The notes below the pieces were generated by a model that made no database searches, was not told where the DNA came from, and saw nothing but the letters and a program-made list of their open reading frames with translations. A stretch of 64,000 nucleotides of DNA from contig NZ_CP031455.1 in NCBI RefSeq assembly GCF_003391135.1, positions 6,680,001-6,744,000 of the forward strand, in the 5' to 3' direction. Position 1 is the first letter of the stretch; every line of letters begins with the position of its first letter. Shown here piece after piece: positions 1 through 7,417 of this stretch. Position numbers and translations under genes: made by a program. The stretch is from Streptoverticillium olivoreticuli subsp. olivoreticuli. Its GTDB lineage: Bacteria > Actinomycetota > Actinomycetes > Streptomycetales > Streptomycetaceae.

Positions 1-261
1 GACACCGCCTCGCACCGGCACCTGCGCGACGCCCTCCAGTCCGTCGCCTCCGTCCGGGGCGACGTCCGGCTGGAGATGTCCCGGGTGGAATTCCTCGACC
101 TCGCCGGGCTGCGGCTGCTGATGACCTTCGCCAGGGCCCGTGCCGCCCGCCACTGCACCGTCGAACTGGCCGGGGTGCCGCCCCATCTGCTGCATGTCAT
201 CACCCTGATCGGCTGGGACCGGACACCGGGCCTCCGGCTGGGGGCCGCCCATGCCTGCTGA
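1..261 (+). CDS. STAS-domain anti-sigma factor antagonist-like protein (5' end outside window)
   Basis: Only the last 86 residues are present; the start lies left of the window. The fold-defining stretch reads VEFLDLAGLRLL, followed by an alpha/beta segment, as in STAS domains of RsbV/SpoIIAA-type anti-anti-sigma factors. Such proteins bind anti-sigma kinases and are switched off by Ser phosphorylation. Here the usual DS(S/T)G is DLAG, so the phospho-acceptor Ser is missing. The gene overlaps the downstream MEDS gene by 11 nt, suggesting translational coupling and a shared partner-switch role. Which sigma factor it serves cannot be seen. Confidence 0.8.
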   Translation, partial: DTASHRHLRDALQSVASVRGDVRLEMSRVEFLDLAGLRLLMTFARARAARHCTVELAGVPPHLLHVITLIGWDRTPGLRLGAAHAC

Positions 262-1237
262 GCACGCGGGCCCCGACGGGCCCGGAACCGCCCGGGGGTT
301 CGTCCATCACGCCTGCCTGTACGGGAGCGACGAGGAGTTCCTCGCCATGGCGGTGCCCTTCGTCCACGCCGGGCTGGCCGCGGGGGAGCCGGTACTGGCG
401 GCGACGACCCCCGCCAACATCGAACTCCTGCGCGCCGCCCTCGGGGACGACGCGCACGCCCTGGACACCGCCGAGACCGCGTACTTCGGCCGCAGACCCG
501 TCGAGCGGGTCTCCGCCTTCCTGCGCTACCACGACCGCCGGGCCCGGCCCGGCGGTCGGCTGCGGATGATCGCCGAGCCGGTGTGGAGCGGCAGATCCGC
601 CCGCCAGACCGCCGAGTGGAAGCGGATGGAGTCCGGCCTGAACCTGCTGCTGGCCGGACTTCCGCTGTGGATGATCTGCCCGTACGACACCCGGACCGTG
701 CCGCCCGACGTGGCCGAGGCGGCCTGCGCGACCCATCCGGCGCGGCTGGACGGCGAGCGCGTGACACCGTGCGCCGCCTATCGCGACCCCGCGCACTACA
801 CGGCGTCGGTGCCGCCGCCCGACCTCCCGCCGCCGCCCTCGGCCGCCCTGGCCCCTCCGACGGCCGACCTCCCCGCCGTACGCCGCTTCGCCCGCGCCCG
901 GGGGGCCGCCGCGGGCCTCACCGGCGAGCGGCTCGCCCTGGCGGTGCTCGCCGTCCACGAGGCCGCGGACCACCTGCTGACCGCCGACGGCGCGCACGTC
1001 ACGCTGAGCGCCTGGGAGGAGCCGGGGGCCCTGGTGTACGACCTGTGGCGTCCCGGGCCGCTCGGCGCCCCCGTGCCCGCGCTCGCGGGCTACGCGCCGC
1101 CCGGGGCCGCCCGGGGCGGGGAGGACGGCCTCTGGCTCGCCCGCCGCCTCAGCGAGTCCCTGGACGTGCGCTCCCGGGACGACGGGACCCGGATCACCCT
1201 GCGCGTCGCCGGCCCGGGAGACGCGGAAGCCCTGTGA
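251..1237 (+). CDS. MEDS-domain regulator with degenerate histidine-kinase-like ATPase domain
   Basis: A 328-residue protein. Residues ~14-175 resemble a MEDS sensory domain (HHACLYGSDEEF start, RMIAEPVW core). Residues ~205-325 resemble the HATPase fold of Streptomyces RsbW/RsbA-type anti-sigma regulators, ending in GLWLARRLSESLDV. The N box reads HEAADH (E237, H241 instead of Asn), and the G1 region reads YDLWRPG with Arg267 where Asp is expected, so ATP binding is doubtful. It overlaps the STAS gene, which itself lacks the phosphorylatable Ser. I infer a signalling pair working by binding rather than phosphorylation. Its stop codon lies inside a terminator stem. Confidence 0.8.
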   Translation: MPAEHAGPDGPGTARGFVHHACLYGSDEEFLAMAVPFVHAGLAAGEPVLAATTPANIELLRAALGDDAHALDTAETAYFGRRPVERVSAFLRYHDRRARPGGRLRMIAEPVWSGRSARQTAEWKRMESGLNLLLAGLPLWMICPYDTRTVPPDVAEAACATHPARLDGERVTPCAAYRDPAHYTASVPPPDLPPPPSAALAPPTADLPAVRRFARARGAAAGLTGERLALAVLAVHEAADHLLTADGAHVTLSAWEEPGALVYDLWRPGPLGAPVPALAGYAPPGAARGGEDGLWLARRLSESLDVRSRDDGTRITLRVAGPGDAEAL

Positions 1238-1272
1238 GGGCGGGCGTCGCGCCCGCCCTCACAGGGCTTTTT
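1228..1272 (+). terminator. Rho-independent terminator of the STAS-MEDS operon
   Basis: A 19-bp perfect stem (1228-1246 with 1250-1268) and a 3-nt loop, followed at once by TTTT. A real U-run is rare in this GC-rich genome. The left arm contains the MEDS stop codon. It also lies just before the end of the convergent ndgR gene and may serve both strands. Confidence 0.85.
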
Positions 1273-1284
1273 CGAACCGAAGGG

Positions 1285-2013
1285 TCAGCCGTTGCGGCGC
1301 AGGGCCTCGCTCAGGCGCACGGCCGCGTCGATGACCGCCTGGGCGTGCATCCGGCCCGGGTGGCGGGTGAGGCGCTCGATCGGTCCGGAGACCGAGACGG
1401 CGGCGACCACGCGGTTGGACGGGCCCCGCACGGGAGCGGAGACCGAGGCGACGCCCGGCTCCCGCTCGCCGATCGACTGGGCCCAGCCGCGGCGCCGCAC
1501 GCCCGAGAGCGCCGTCGCCGTGAAGCGGGCGCCCTGGAGGCCGCGGTGCAGCCGCTCGGGCTCCTCCCAGGCCATCAGCACCTGCGCCGCGGAACCGGCC
1601 TTCATCGGCAGCGTCGAGCCGACCGGCACGGTGTCCCGCAGGCCGGACAGCCGCTCCGCGGCCGCCACACAGATGCGCATGTCGCCCTGCCGCCGGTAGA
1701 GCTGCGCGCTCTCGCCCGTCACGTCCCGCAGGTGCGTGAGCACCGGCCCGGCCGTGGCCAGCAGCCGGTCCTCGCCGGCCGCGGCCGCCAGCTCGCTCAG
1801 CCGCGGGCCGAGGATGAAGCGGCCCTGCATGTCCCGCGCCACCATGCGGTGGTGCTCCAGCGCGACCGCGAGCCGGTGCGCCGTCGGGCGCGCCAGCCCG
1901 GTCGCCGTGACCAGTCCGGCCAGCGTCGCCGGACCGGACTCCAGAGCGCTCAGAACCAGAGCCGCCTTGTCGAGAACGCCCACACCGCTCGAGGCGCCAC
2001 CAGAGTTGTCCAT
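1285..2013 (-). CDS. ndgR: IclR-family transcriptional regulator NdgR (AreB-type)
   Basis: A 242-residue protein with an N-terminal winged helix-turn-helix (LAGLVTATGLARPTAHRLAVAL, ~residues 35-57) and a C-terminal IclR effector domain. It lies divergently upstream of leuCD, as in Streptomyces, where NdgR (AreB in S. clavuligerus) controls leucine and other amino-acid biosynthesis and influences antibiotic production and growth on defined nitrogen sources. The ATG at 2013 follows GGGAG with a 9-nt gap. The upstream reading frame extends much further but is antisense to leuC and is not coding. Likely binding target: the 2014-2142 intergenic region. Confidence 0.93.
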   Translation of the reverse strand: MDNSGGASSGVGVLDKAALVLSALESGPATLAGLVTATGLARPTAHRLAVALEHHRMVARDMQGRFILGPRLSELAAAAGEDRLLATAGPVLTHLRDVTGESAQLYRRQGDMRICVAAAERLSGLRDTVPVGSTLPMKAGSAAQVLMAWEEPERLHRGLQGARFTATALSGVRRRGWAQSIGEREPGVASVSAPVRGPSNRVVAAVSVSGPIERLTRHPGRMHAQAVIDAAVRLSEALRRNG

Positions 2014-2142
2014 GAAACGATACTCCCGTCTCACACTGTGAAACGCAAGTTCAATTTTCCGGCGGACCCGCCAACCTGGAGGGACAGCAACCCACGAGCG
2101 ACACGAATGGGACCGGCGGCGACGCCGGCCGGAGGGACAGCG
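2014..2142. promoter_or_regulatory. ndgR-leuC divergent control region
   Basis: A 129-nt intergenic region that must hold both promoters. It contains the perfect 11-nt dyad TCACACTGTGA at 2031-2041 within a relatively AT-rich stretch. Known biology: NdgR/AreB binds the ndgR-leuC intergenic region. That this dyad is its site is inference. Confidence 0.5.
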
Positions 2143-3576
2143 ATGGGACGGACACTCGCGGAGAAGGTCTGGGACGACCACGTCGTCACGCGCGCCGAGG
2201 GCGAGCCCGACCTCCTCTTCATCGACCTGCACCTGCTCCACGAGGTGACCAGTCCGCAGGCCTTCGACGGGCTGCGCAAGGCGGGCCGCCCGGTCCGCCG
2301 GCTCGACCTCACCATCGCGACCGAGGACCACAACACCCCCACCCTCGACATCGACAAGCCGATCGCGGACCCCGTCTCCCGCACCCAGCTGGAGACCCTG
2401 CGCAAGAACTGCGCCGACTTCGGGGTGCGGCTGCACCCGCTGGGCGACGTCGAGCAGGGTGTGGTCCACGTGGTGGGACCGCAGCTGGGACTGACCCAGC
2501 CCGGCACCACCGTCGTCTGCGGCGACAGCCACACCTCCACCCACGGCGCCTTCGGCGCGCTGGCGTTCGGCATCGGCACCAGCCAGGTCGAGCACGTCCT
2601 CGCCACCCAGACCCTGCCGCTGGCCCCGTTCCGCACCATGGCCGTCACCGTCGAGGGCGAACTGCCCGAGGGCGTCACGGCCAAGGACCTGATCCTGGCG
2701 GTCATCGCCCGCATCGGCACCGGCGGCGGCCAGGGCTACGTCATCGAGTACCGCGGCCCGGCCATCGAGAAGCTCTCGATGGAAGCGCGGATGACCGTCT
2801 GCAACATGTCCATCGAGGCGGGCGCCCGCGCCGGGATGATCGCTCCCGACGACACCACCTTCGCCTACCTCGAAGGCCGCCCCCACGCACCCCGGGGCGC
2901 CGACTGGGACGCCGCCGTCGCCCACTGGCGCACCCTGCGCACCGACGACGACGCCGTCTTCGACCACGAGGTGGTCATCGACGCCACCGGGCTCTCGCCG
3001 TTCGTCACCTGGGGTACCAACCCCGGCCAGGGCGCACCCCTGTCGGCGAGCGTTCCCGACCCGGCCTCCTACGCCGACCCCTCGGACCGGCTCGCCGCCG
3101 AAAACGCCCTGGAATACATGGGGTTGACGGCGGGTCAGAAGCTGCGCGACATCCGTGTGGACACCGTCTTCGTGGGCTCGTGCACCAACGGCCGCATCGA
3201 GGACCTGCGCGCCGCCGCGGCCGTCCTGGAGGGCCGGCAGGTCGCCGACGGCATCCGGATGCTGGTCGTCCCCGGGTCCGTACGCGTCTCCCTCGAGGCC
3301 GTCGCGGAGGGGCTGGACAAGGTGTTCACCGCCGCCGGGGCCGAATGGCGGCACGCGGGTTGCTCCATGTGCCTGGGCATGAACCCCGACCAACTCGCGC
3401 CCGGCGAGAGGTCCGCGTCGACCTCCAACCGCAACTTCGAGGGCAGGCAGGGCAAGGGCGGCCGCACCCACCTGGTGTCGCCCCAGGTCGCCGCCGCCAC
3501 CGCCGTCCTGGGCCGGCTGGCCTCCCCGGCCGACCTGGCCGACGCGTCCGACGTACGTACTGCCGTAGGGGTCTGA
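2143..3576 (+). CDS. leuC: 3-isopropylmalate dehydratase large subunit
   Basis: LeuC (477 aa) is an aconitase-superfamily enzyme that isomerises 2-isopropylmalate to 3-isopropylmalate in leucine synthesis, as a heterodimer with LeuD. The three [4Fe-4S] ligands are visible: Cys347 (GSCTNGR) and Cys407/Cys410 (AGCSMCLG). The N-terminus MGRTLAEKVWDDHVV and the CGDSHTSTHGAFG segment are typical. ATG 2143 is preceded by GGAGGGACAGCG; the open frame extends upstream only as read-through. leuD starts 7 nt after the stop. Probably under NdgR control from the divergent promoter region. Confidence 0.97.
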   Translation: MGRTLAEKVWDDHVVTRAEGEPDLLFIDLHLLHEVTSPQAFDGLRKAGRPVRRLDLTIATEDHNTPTLDIDKPIADPVSRTQLETLRKNCADFGVRLHPLGDVEQGVVHVVGPQLGLTQPGTTVVCGDSHTSTHGAFGALAFGIGTSQVEHVLATQTLPLAPFRTMAVTVEGELPEGVTAKDLILAVIARIGTGGGQGYVIEYRGPAIEKLSMEARMTVCNMSIEAGARAGMIAPDDTTFAYLEGRPHAPRGADWDAAVAHWRTLRTDDDAVFDHEVVIDATGLSPFVTWGTNPGQGAPLSASVPDPASYADPSDRLAAENALEYMGLTAGQKLRDIRVDTVFVGSCTNGRIEDLRAAAAVLEGRQVADGIRMLVVPGSVRVSLEAVAEGLDKVFTAAGAEWRHAGCSMCLGMNPDQLAPGERSASTSNRNFEGRQGKGGRTHLVSPQVAAATAVLGRLASPADLADASDVRTAVGV

Positions 3577-3582
3577 GGAGAC

Positions 3583-4176
3583 ATGGAAGCCTTCACCACG
3601 CACACCGGCCGGGCCGTACCGCTGCGCCGCGGCAACGTCGACACCGACCAGATCATCCCGGCGCACTGGCTCAAGAAGGTCACCCGCGACGGCTTCGAGG
3701 ACGGGCTCTTCGAGGCATGGCGCAAGGACCCGGAGTTCGTGCTGAACCGCCCGGAGCGCCGGGGCGCCACCGTCCTGGTCGCGGGCCCCGACTTCGGCAC
3801 CGGCTCCTCCCGCGAGCACGCCGTCTGGGCGCTCCAGAACTACGGCTTCAAGGCCGTCGTCTCGTCCCGCTTCGCCGACATCTTCCGCGGGAACTCGCTG
3901 AAGAACGGACTGCTGACCGTCGTCCTGCCGCAGGAGACCGTCGACGCGCTCTGGCGGCTGACCGAATCCGACCCCACCGCCGAGGTGACGGTCGACCTCG
4001 TCGGACGACAGGTCCGGGCCGAGGGAATCACGGCTGATTTTGAGCTTGACGAGAACGCGCGCCGGCGTCTTCTGGAGGGACTGGACGACATCGACCTGAC
4101 CCTCCGGCACGAGGCCGACATCGCCGCCTTCGAGGCCCGGAGGCCTTCGTACAAGCCGTCCACGGCCCAGTTCTGA
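3583..4176 (+). CDS. leuD: 3-isopropylmalate dehydratase small subunit
   Basis: LeuD, 197 residues, is the swivelling small subunit that completes the active site of LeuC. Typical segments are NVDTDQIIPAHWLK (~18-31) and GPDFGTGSSREHAVWAL (~67-83). The start ATG lies 6 nt after the leuC stop, with GAGGAG overlapping the leuC stop codon, so the two are co-transcribed and coupled. A strong hairpin ends the operon about 80 nt downstream. Confidence 0.97.
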   Translation: MEAFTTHTGRAVPLRRGNVDTDQIIPAHWLKKVTRDGFEDGLFEAWRKDPEFVLNRPERRGATVLVAGPDFGTGSSREHAVWALQNYGFKAVVSSRFADIFRGNSLKNGLLTVVLPQETVDALWRLTESDPTAEVTVDLVGRQVRAEGITADFELDENARRRLLEGLDDIDLTLRHEADIAAFEARRPSYKPSTAQF

Positions 4177-4258
4177 CACGGATTTCAGGCCCGTCCGGCG
4201 GTCGGCCGACACGCTTGCGGGGACCCGGATTTTCGCTGCTCACCCAGGGTTTGACATG

Positions 4259-4290
4259 ATGCGCCCCCTGTCTTCGGACAGGGGGCGCAT
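4259..4290 (+). terminator. Terminator hairpin after leuCD
   Basis: A 14-bp perfect stem closed by a TTCG tetraloop (4273-4276). No U-run follows, which is common in Streptomyces. It separates leuCD from the next small gene. Confidence 0.75.
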
Positions 4291-4333
4291 CGCATTGTTG
4301 AGGCCCTGTGAAGCGACAACTCGCCTCAGATGG

Positions 4334-4339
4334 CACAAT
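4334..4339 (+). promoter_or_regulatory. Candidate -10 (CACAAT), leaderless start
   Basis: CACAAT ends 6 nt before the ATG at 4346, placing transcription initiation at or next to the start codon. No Shine-Dalgarno is present, consistent with a leaderless mRNA. No convincing -35 is seen. Confidence 0.4.
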
Positions 4340-4345
4340 CGGTGC

Positions 4346-4591
4346 ATGGAACGCGACAGCCAACTCGAGCTTTACCGGCTCGTCGCCGACCAACTCAAGC
4401 AAGCGCACACCAGGGTGCGCACACTGCAAGTCCCGGAGGGCGTACGGATGGCGCTGTCCCGGAAGCTGCTGGCCATCACGGCTGCGGCAAAGCACGATCT
4501 CTCAGGCGCGGCAAAGCGTCTGGACCGGCTGATGAACGACCTCGACGAGGGCCGTTTCCCCGAAGAGCCCGACCGTGACGGAACTCCGTGA
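4346..4591 (+). CDS. Small conserved protein of unknown function between leuD and hupS
   Basis: An 81-residue, mostly helical charged protein (MERDSQLELYRLVADQL...), rich in Arg, Leu and Lys, with an acidic tail (EEPDRDGTP). No signal peptide or membrane segment. It resembles the small conserved protein seen at this position in other Streptomyces. The ATG is supported by a -10-like hexamer 6 nt upstream rather than a ribosome binding site. Function unknown; sitting between leuCD and hupS tells little because a terminator separates it from leuD. Confidence 0.8.
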   Translation: MERDSQLELYRLVADQLKQAHTRVRTLQVPEGVRMALSRKLLAITAAAKHDLSGAAKRLDRLMNDLDEGRFPEEPDRDGTP

Positions 4592-4636
4592 TGGTCGAGT
4601 TCGTTGCGGCACAAGGGTGATTAGACCGTTTCGTGT

Positions 4637-4665
4637 TTGATTTGCGGTATATATCTGCCTAACGT
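4637..4665 (+). promoter_or_regulatory. Candidate hupS promoter
   Basis: TTGATT (4637-4642), a 17-bp spacer and TAACGT (4660-4665), in a locally AT-rich stretch. This would give a leader of roughly 45 nt before the hupS GTG at 4717. Confidence 0.6.
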
Positions 4666-4716
4666 GCGAAAAGGCTGGAACGCATTCGTTCCAGCAATGT
4701 CTCCGAAGGGGAAGAC

Positions 4717-5427
4717 GTGAACAAGGCGCAGCTCGTTGAAGCGATTGCCGACAAGCTCGGTGGCCGTCAGCAGGCCGCAGACGCGGTCGACGCGGTACTC
4801 GACGCGATCGTCCGTGCAGTTGTCGCAGGGGACCGGGTCTCGGTCACCGGCTTCGGCTCGTTCGAGAAGGTCGACCGCCCGGCCCGTTACGCCCGCAACC
4901 CGCAGACGGGTGAGCGCGTGCGGGTCAAGAAGACCTCCGTGCCGCGCTTCCGCGCGGGCCAGGGCTTCAAGGACCTGGTGAGCGGCTCGAAGAAGCTGCC
5001 GAAGAACGACGTCGCCGTGAAGAAGGCGCCCAAGGGCAGCCTTTCGGGCGGCACCAAGGTGACGGCCAAGGCCGCGGCCAAGAAGGCCACCGCCAAGAAG
5101 GTCACCGCGAAGAAGGCCACCACGGCCGCCACCGCGAAGAAGGCCACGGCGAAGAAGACCACCGCCAAGAAGACGACGGCCACCGCCACCAAGGCCGTCG
5201 CGAAGAAGACCACGGCGAAGAAGGCCGCCCCGGCCAAGAAGGCGGCCACGGCCACCAAGACCGCCGCCAAGAAGACCACCACGACGGCGAAGAAGGCCAC
5301 CGCCACGACCAAGAAGGCGGCCGCCAAGAAGACCGCGCCCGCCAAGAAGGCCACGGCGACCAAGGCTGCGACGCGCAAGACGACGGCGCGCAAGACCACC
5401 GCCAAGAAGGCCGCCGCCAAGAAGTAA
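4717..5427 (+). CDS. hupS: HU-type nucleoid protein with lysine-rich C-terminal tail (HupS)
   Basis: A 236-residue two-domain protein. Residues 1-~93 are a full HU domain (MNKAQLVEAIADKLGG; VSVTGFGSFEKVDRPARYARNPQTGE). Residues ~95-236 are a low-complexity tail of Lys/Ala/Thr repeats (KKATAKK-like), resembling eukaryotic histone H1 tails. In Streptomyces this HU paralogue is linked to spore nucleoid compaction. Start GTG 4717 has a GAAGGGGAAG ribosome site. It has its own promoter and a strong terminator, so it is probably monocistronic. The repetitive tail is likely to vary in length between strains. Confidence 0.95.
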   Translation: MNKAQLVEAIADKLGGRQQAADAVDAVLDAIVRAVVAGDRVSVTGFGSFEKVDRPARYARNPQTGERVRVKKTSVPRFRAGQGFKDLVSGSKKLPKNDVAVKKAPKGSLSGGTKVTAKAAAKKATAKKVTAKKATTAATAKKATAKKTTAKKTTATATKAVAKKTTAKKAAPAKKAATATKTAAKKTTTTAKKATATTKKAAAKKTAPAKKATATKAATRKTTARKTTAKKAAAKK

Positions 5428-5448
5428 GGCAGCGAAGGCGTCACGCAC

Positions 5449-5480
5449 CGGGCCGGGCTCCCTTCGGGGAGCCCGGCCCG
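5449..5480 (+). terminator. hupS terminator hairpin
   Basis: A 14-bp perfect GC-rich stem with a TTCG loop (5463-5466), 21 nt after the hupS stop. It also lies just past the end of the convergent small gene at 5500. Confidence 0.8.
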
Positions 5481-5499
5481 CGGTGTTGCGAGAGGCCTG

Positions 5500-5712
5500 T
5501 CAGAACGTCTGCAGCGTCACCAGCGTGATGGCCCCGGGGCCCTCGCCCCGCTGCCCCTCCGCGCGCTCGATGCGCACGCGCTGACCGGGGCGCAGCAGCC
5601 GCAGGCCGCCGGCGTCGAACGCCGCCGTGCCGAAGGGCACGGGCGTGCCGTCGTCCAGCAGCACGCTGCCGGAACGGGTCTGAGGGTCGTAGGTGTACGC
5701 GGTGGCCTGCAT
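5500..5712 (-). CDS. Small conserved protein, cold-shock-like beta fold possible
   Basis: A 70-residue protein starting MQATAYTYDPQTRSGSVLLDDGT and containing a basic segment RVRIERAEGQRGEG. The alternating hydrophobic/charged strands and the D-D-G-T turn resemble OB-fold or cold-shock-like proteins, but the RNP motifs are not clear. No signal peptide. The ATG at 5712 has no ribosome site, but TAGGCT lies 6 nt upstream, suggesting leaderless translation. Function unknown. Confidence 0.75.
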   Translation of the reverse strand: MQATAYTYDPQTRSGSVLLDDGTPVPFGTAAFDAGGLRLLRPGQRVRIERAEGQRGEGPGAITLVTLQTF

Positions 5713-5718
5713 GGGTCG

Positions 5719-5724
5719 AGCCTA
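5719..5724 (-). promoter_or_regulatory. Candidate -10 (TAGGCT), leaderless start
   Basis: On the minus strand TAGGCT ends 6 nt before the ATG at 5712. Confidence 0.45.
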
Positions 5725-5853
5725 CGGCCTGCGGCGGGCCCGGCGGATTTCCCCCACCCGCGACGGGGGTCTCCGCGACCCCTGGACGCGGACTCAGTCC
5801 GGAGCCCTCGGGGATGTCCCCCCATCGGCCCGGAAAACCCCGCCCGGCTCCGC

Positions 5854-6507
5854 CTAGTCGGTCCGTCCCGGCCCGCGCGTCAGCAGATCCGCCGCCGCGG
5901 CGGCCGTACGCGGGCCCAGCCCGAGATCCAGCGCCGCCCGCAAATCGGACTCCGTGTCCACGTCCTGGCGCACGGAATCGACACCCGTGAGTTCGATCTC
6001 ATGGGCCCCCGAGGCCCGGTGGCGGGCGCGCGAACGCCCCTCGAACGCCGGAGCCAATTCCATTCCGGGAGCCGCCGCGAGAAGTGTCGTCCCGATTCCC
6101 GCCGCGTCCGCGAGAAAAGCCCGCGGGAATTCCCCGGCCGAATCGAGCACCCGCCCGAGTTCCACCGGCCGCAGTGCCGGCAGATCCGCGTTGAGCGTCG
6201 CCACGGCGGACCGCGGGCACTGCGCCCGCACGGTCCGCGCACCGTGCGCCAGCGCGCCGTTCAGCCCGCCCGGCCCCGTCGGCTCCGGCAGCACCCGGGC
6301 CCCGAGCGCCCCCAGCTCCGCACCGGCCAGCGGATCGTCCGTGACGACCACCACACCCCCCACCGCCGGACAGGCCAGCGCGGCCGCCACCGTGTCCAGG
6401 GCGAACGCCAGCGCGAGGGCGGGCCGCGGAGCGTGCCCGGTGCCCCCTGCGAGACGGCTCTTGGCCTGGGACAGCGGCTTCAGCGGCACCACCAGGGTCC
6501 AGACCAC
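5854..6507 (-). CDS. cofC: 2-phospho-L-lactate/phosphoenolpyruvate guanylyltransferase
   Basis: CofC/FbiD family: transfers GMP to 2-phospholactate or phosphoenolpyruvate in coenzyme F420 synthesis. The N-terminus VWTLVVPLKPLSQAKSRLAG carries the nucleotide-binding loop and Lys residues. Further typical parts are VVVVTDDP (~65), an LNADLPAL metal-binding stretch and the late GIGTTLLAA. I chose GTG 6507 because AGAGAGGGG lies 6 nt upstream; an alternative GTG at 6543 adds 12 residues without a ribosome site. It is transcribed away from plsC. No other F420 gene is in the window. Confidence 0.9.
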   Translation of the reverse strand: MVWTLVVPLKPLSQAKSRLAGGTGHAPRPALALAFALDTVAAALACPAVGGVVVVTDDPLAGAELGALGARVLPEPTGPGGLNGALAHGARTVRAQCPRSAVATLNADLPALRPVELGRVLDSAGEFPRAFLADAAGIGTTLLAAAPGMELAPAFEGRSRARHRASGAHEIELTGVDSVRQDVDTESDLRAALDLGLGPRTAAAAADLLTRGPGRTD

Positions 6508-6667
6508 ATCCGCCCCCTCTCTTCGCATCAGCCTCATTGTCACCCGCTGCCGCAGTCGCCCGCGGGGCGCGGGGTTACGGTGTTCTCGACAGACCGGGTA
6601 CCTGGGGCGACACTTGTGCGGCCCCCGGGTTCATACAGCCCCCAGGTCCCGAGAGAAGGGTGTCCGA

Positions 6668-7417
6668 GTGTCCCGCCACAGAATCGGCTTCTGGTACCGC
6701 TTTACGGCGGTGTTGGCGAAACCGCCGCTCGTGGTTCTGTTCAAGCGGGACTGGCGCGGAATGGAGCACATTCCGGCGGACGGCGGGTTTATCACCGCGG
6801 TCAACCACAACTCGTATCTCGACCCGCTCTCCTACGCGCACTTCCAGTACAACACCGGCCGCGTCCCCCGCTTCCTGGCCAAGGCGGCCCTGTTCAAGGG
6901 CAGCTTCGTCGGCGCGGTGCTGCGCGGCACCGGGCAGATCCCGGTCTACCGCGAGACCACCGACGCCGCCACCGCTTTCCGGTCCGCCGTCGACGCCATC
7001 AACAGGGGCGAGTGCGTGGCCTTCTACCCCGAGGGCACCCTCACCCGCGACCCCGACATGTGGCCGATGGAGGGCAAGACCGGCGCCGCCCGTGTGGCGC
7101 TGCTCACGCAGGCGCCCGTCATCCCGGTCGCCCAGTGGGGCGCCAACGAGGCCATGCCGCCGTACGCCAAGGAGAAGAAGCTCCGGCTCTTCCCCCGCAA
7201 GACGCTCAAGGTCCTCGCGGGCCCGCCCGTCGACCTCTCCGCGTACTACGGCAAGGAGCCCACCGCCGAGGTGCTGCGCGGCGCCACCGAGGAGATCATG
7301 GCCGCCATCACGGCCCTCCTCGCCGAACTCCGCGGCGAAAGCGCCCCCGCCGAGCCGTACAACCACCGCAAGGCCCTTGCCGCGAACCGCCGCAAGGCCC
7401 AGGAGGACACCAAGTGA
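6668..7417 (+). CDS. plsC: 1-acyl-sn-glycerol-3-phosphate acyltransferase
   Basis: A 249-residue membrane-associated acyltransferase that converts lysophosphatidic to phosphatidic acid. The catalytic HX4D block appears as VNHNSYLDPL (~39-48), and the phosphate-binding block as FYPEGTLTRD (~119-128). The start GTG 6668 follows AGAAGGG with an 8-nt gap. The stop overlaps the gpsA start (GTGA), so this gene and the glycerol-3-phosphate dehydrogenase form a phospholipid-precursor operon: gpsA makes the backbone and this enzyme acylates it. Confidence 0.92.
   Translation: MSRHRIGFWYRFTAVLAKPPLVVLFKRDWRGMEHIPADGGFITAVNHNSYLDPLSYAHFQYNTGRVPRFLAKAALFKGSFVGAVLRGTGQIPVYRETTDAATAFRSAVDAINRGECVAFYPEGTLTRDPDMWPMEGKTGAARVALLTQAPVIPVAQWGANEAMPPYAKEKKLRLFPRKTLKVLAGPPVDLSAYYGKEPTAEVLRGATEEIMAAITALLAELRGESAPAEPYNHRKALAANRRKAQEDTK

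Noticed and set aside
583..2142. Very long plus-strand open frame leading into leuC
   Set aside because: It is read-through in GC-rich DNA, antisense to ndgR and out of frame with the MEDS gene; only 2143-3576 has family conservation and a ribosome site.
5100..5420. Regular repeats in the hupS tail as a possible CRISPR or tandem DNA repeat array
   Set aside because: The repeats are codon-level (Lys-Lys-Ala/Thr) within a coding sequence, irregular in spacing and without spacers.
4621..5448. Long minus-strand Gly/Leu/Arg-rich frame opposite hupS
   Set aside because: It is the complement of the Lys/Ala repeat tail of HupS, not an independent gene.
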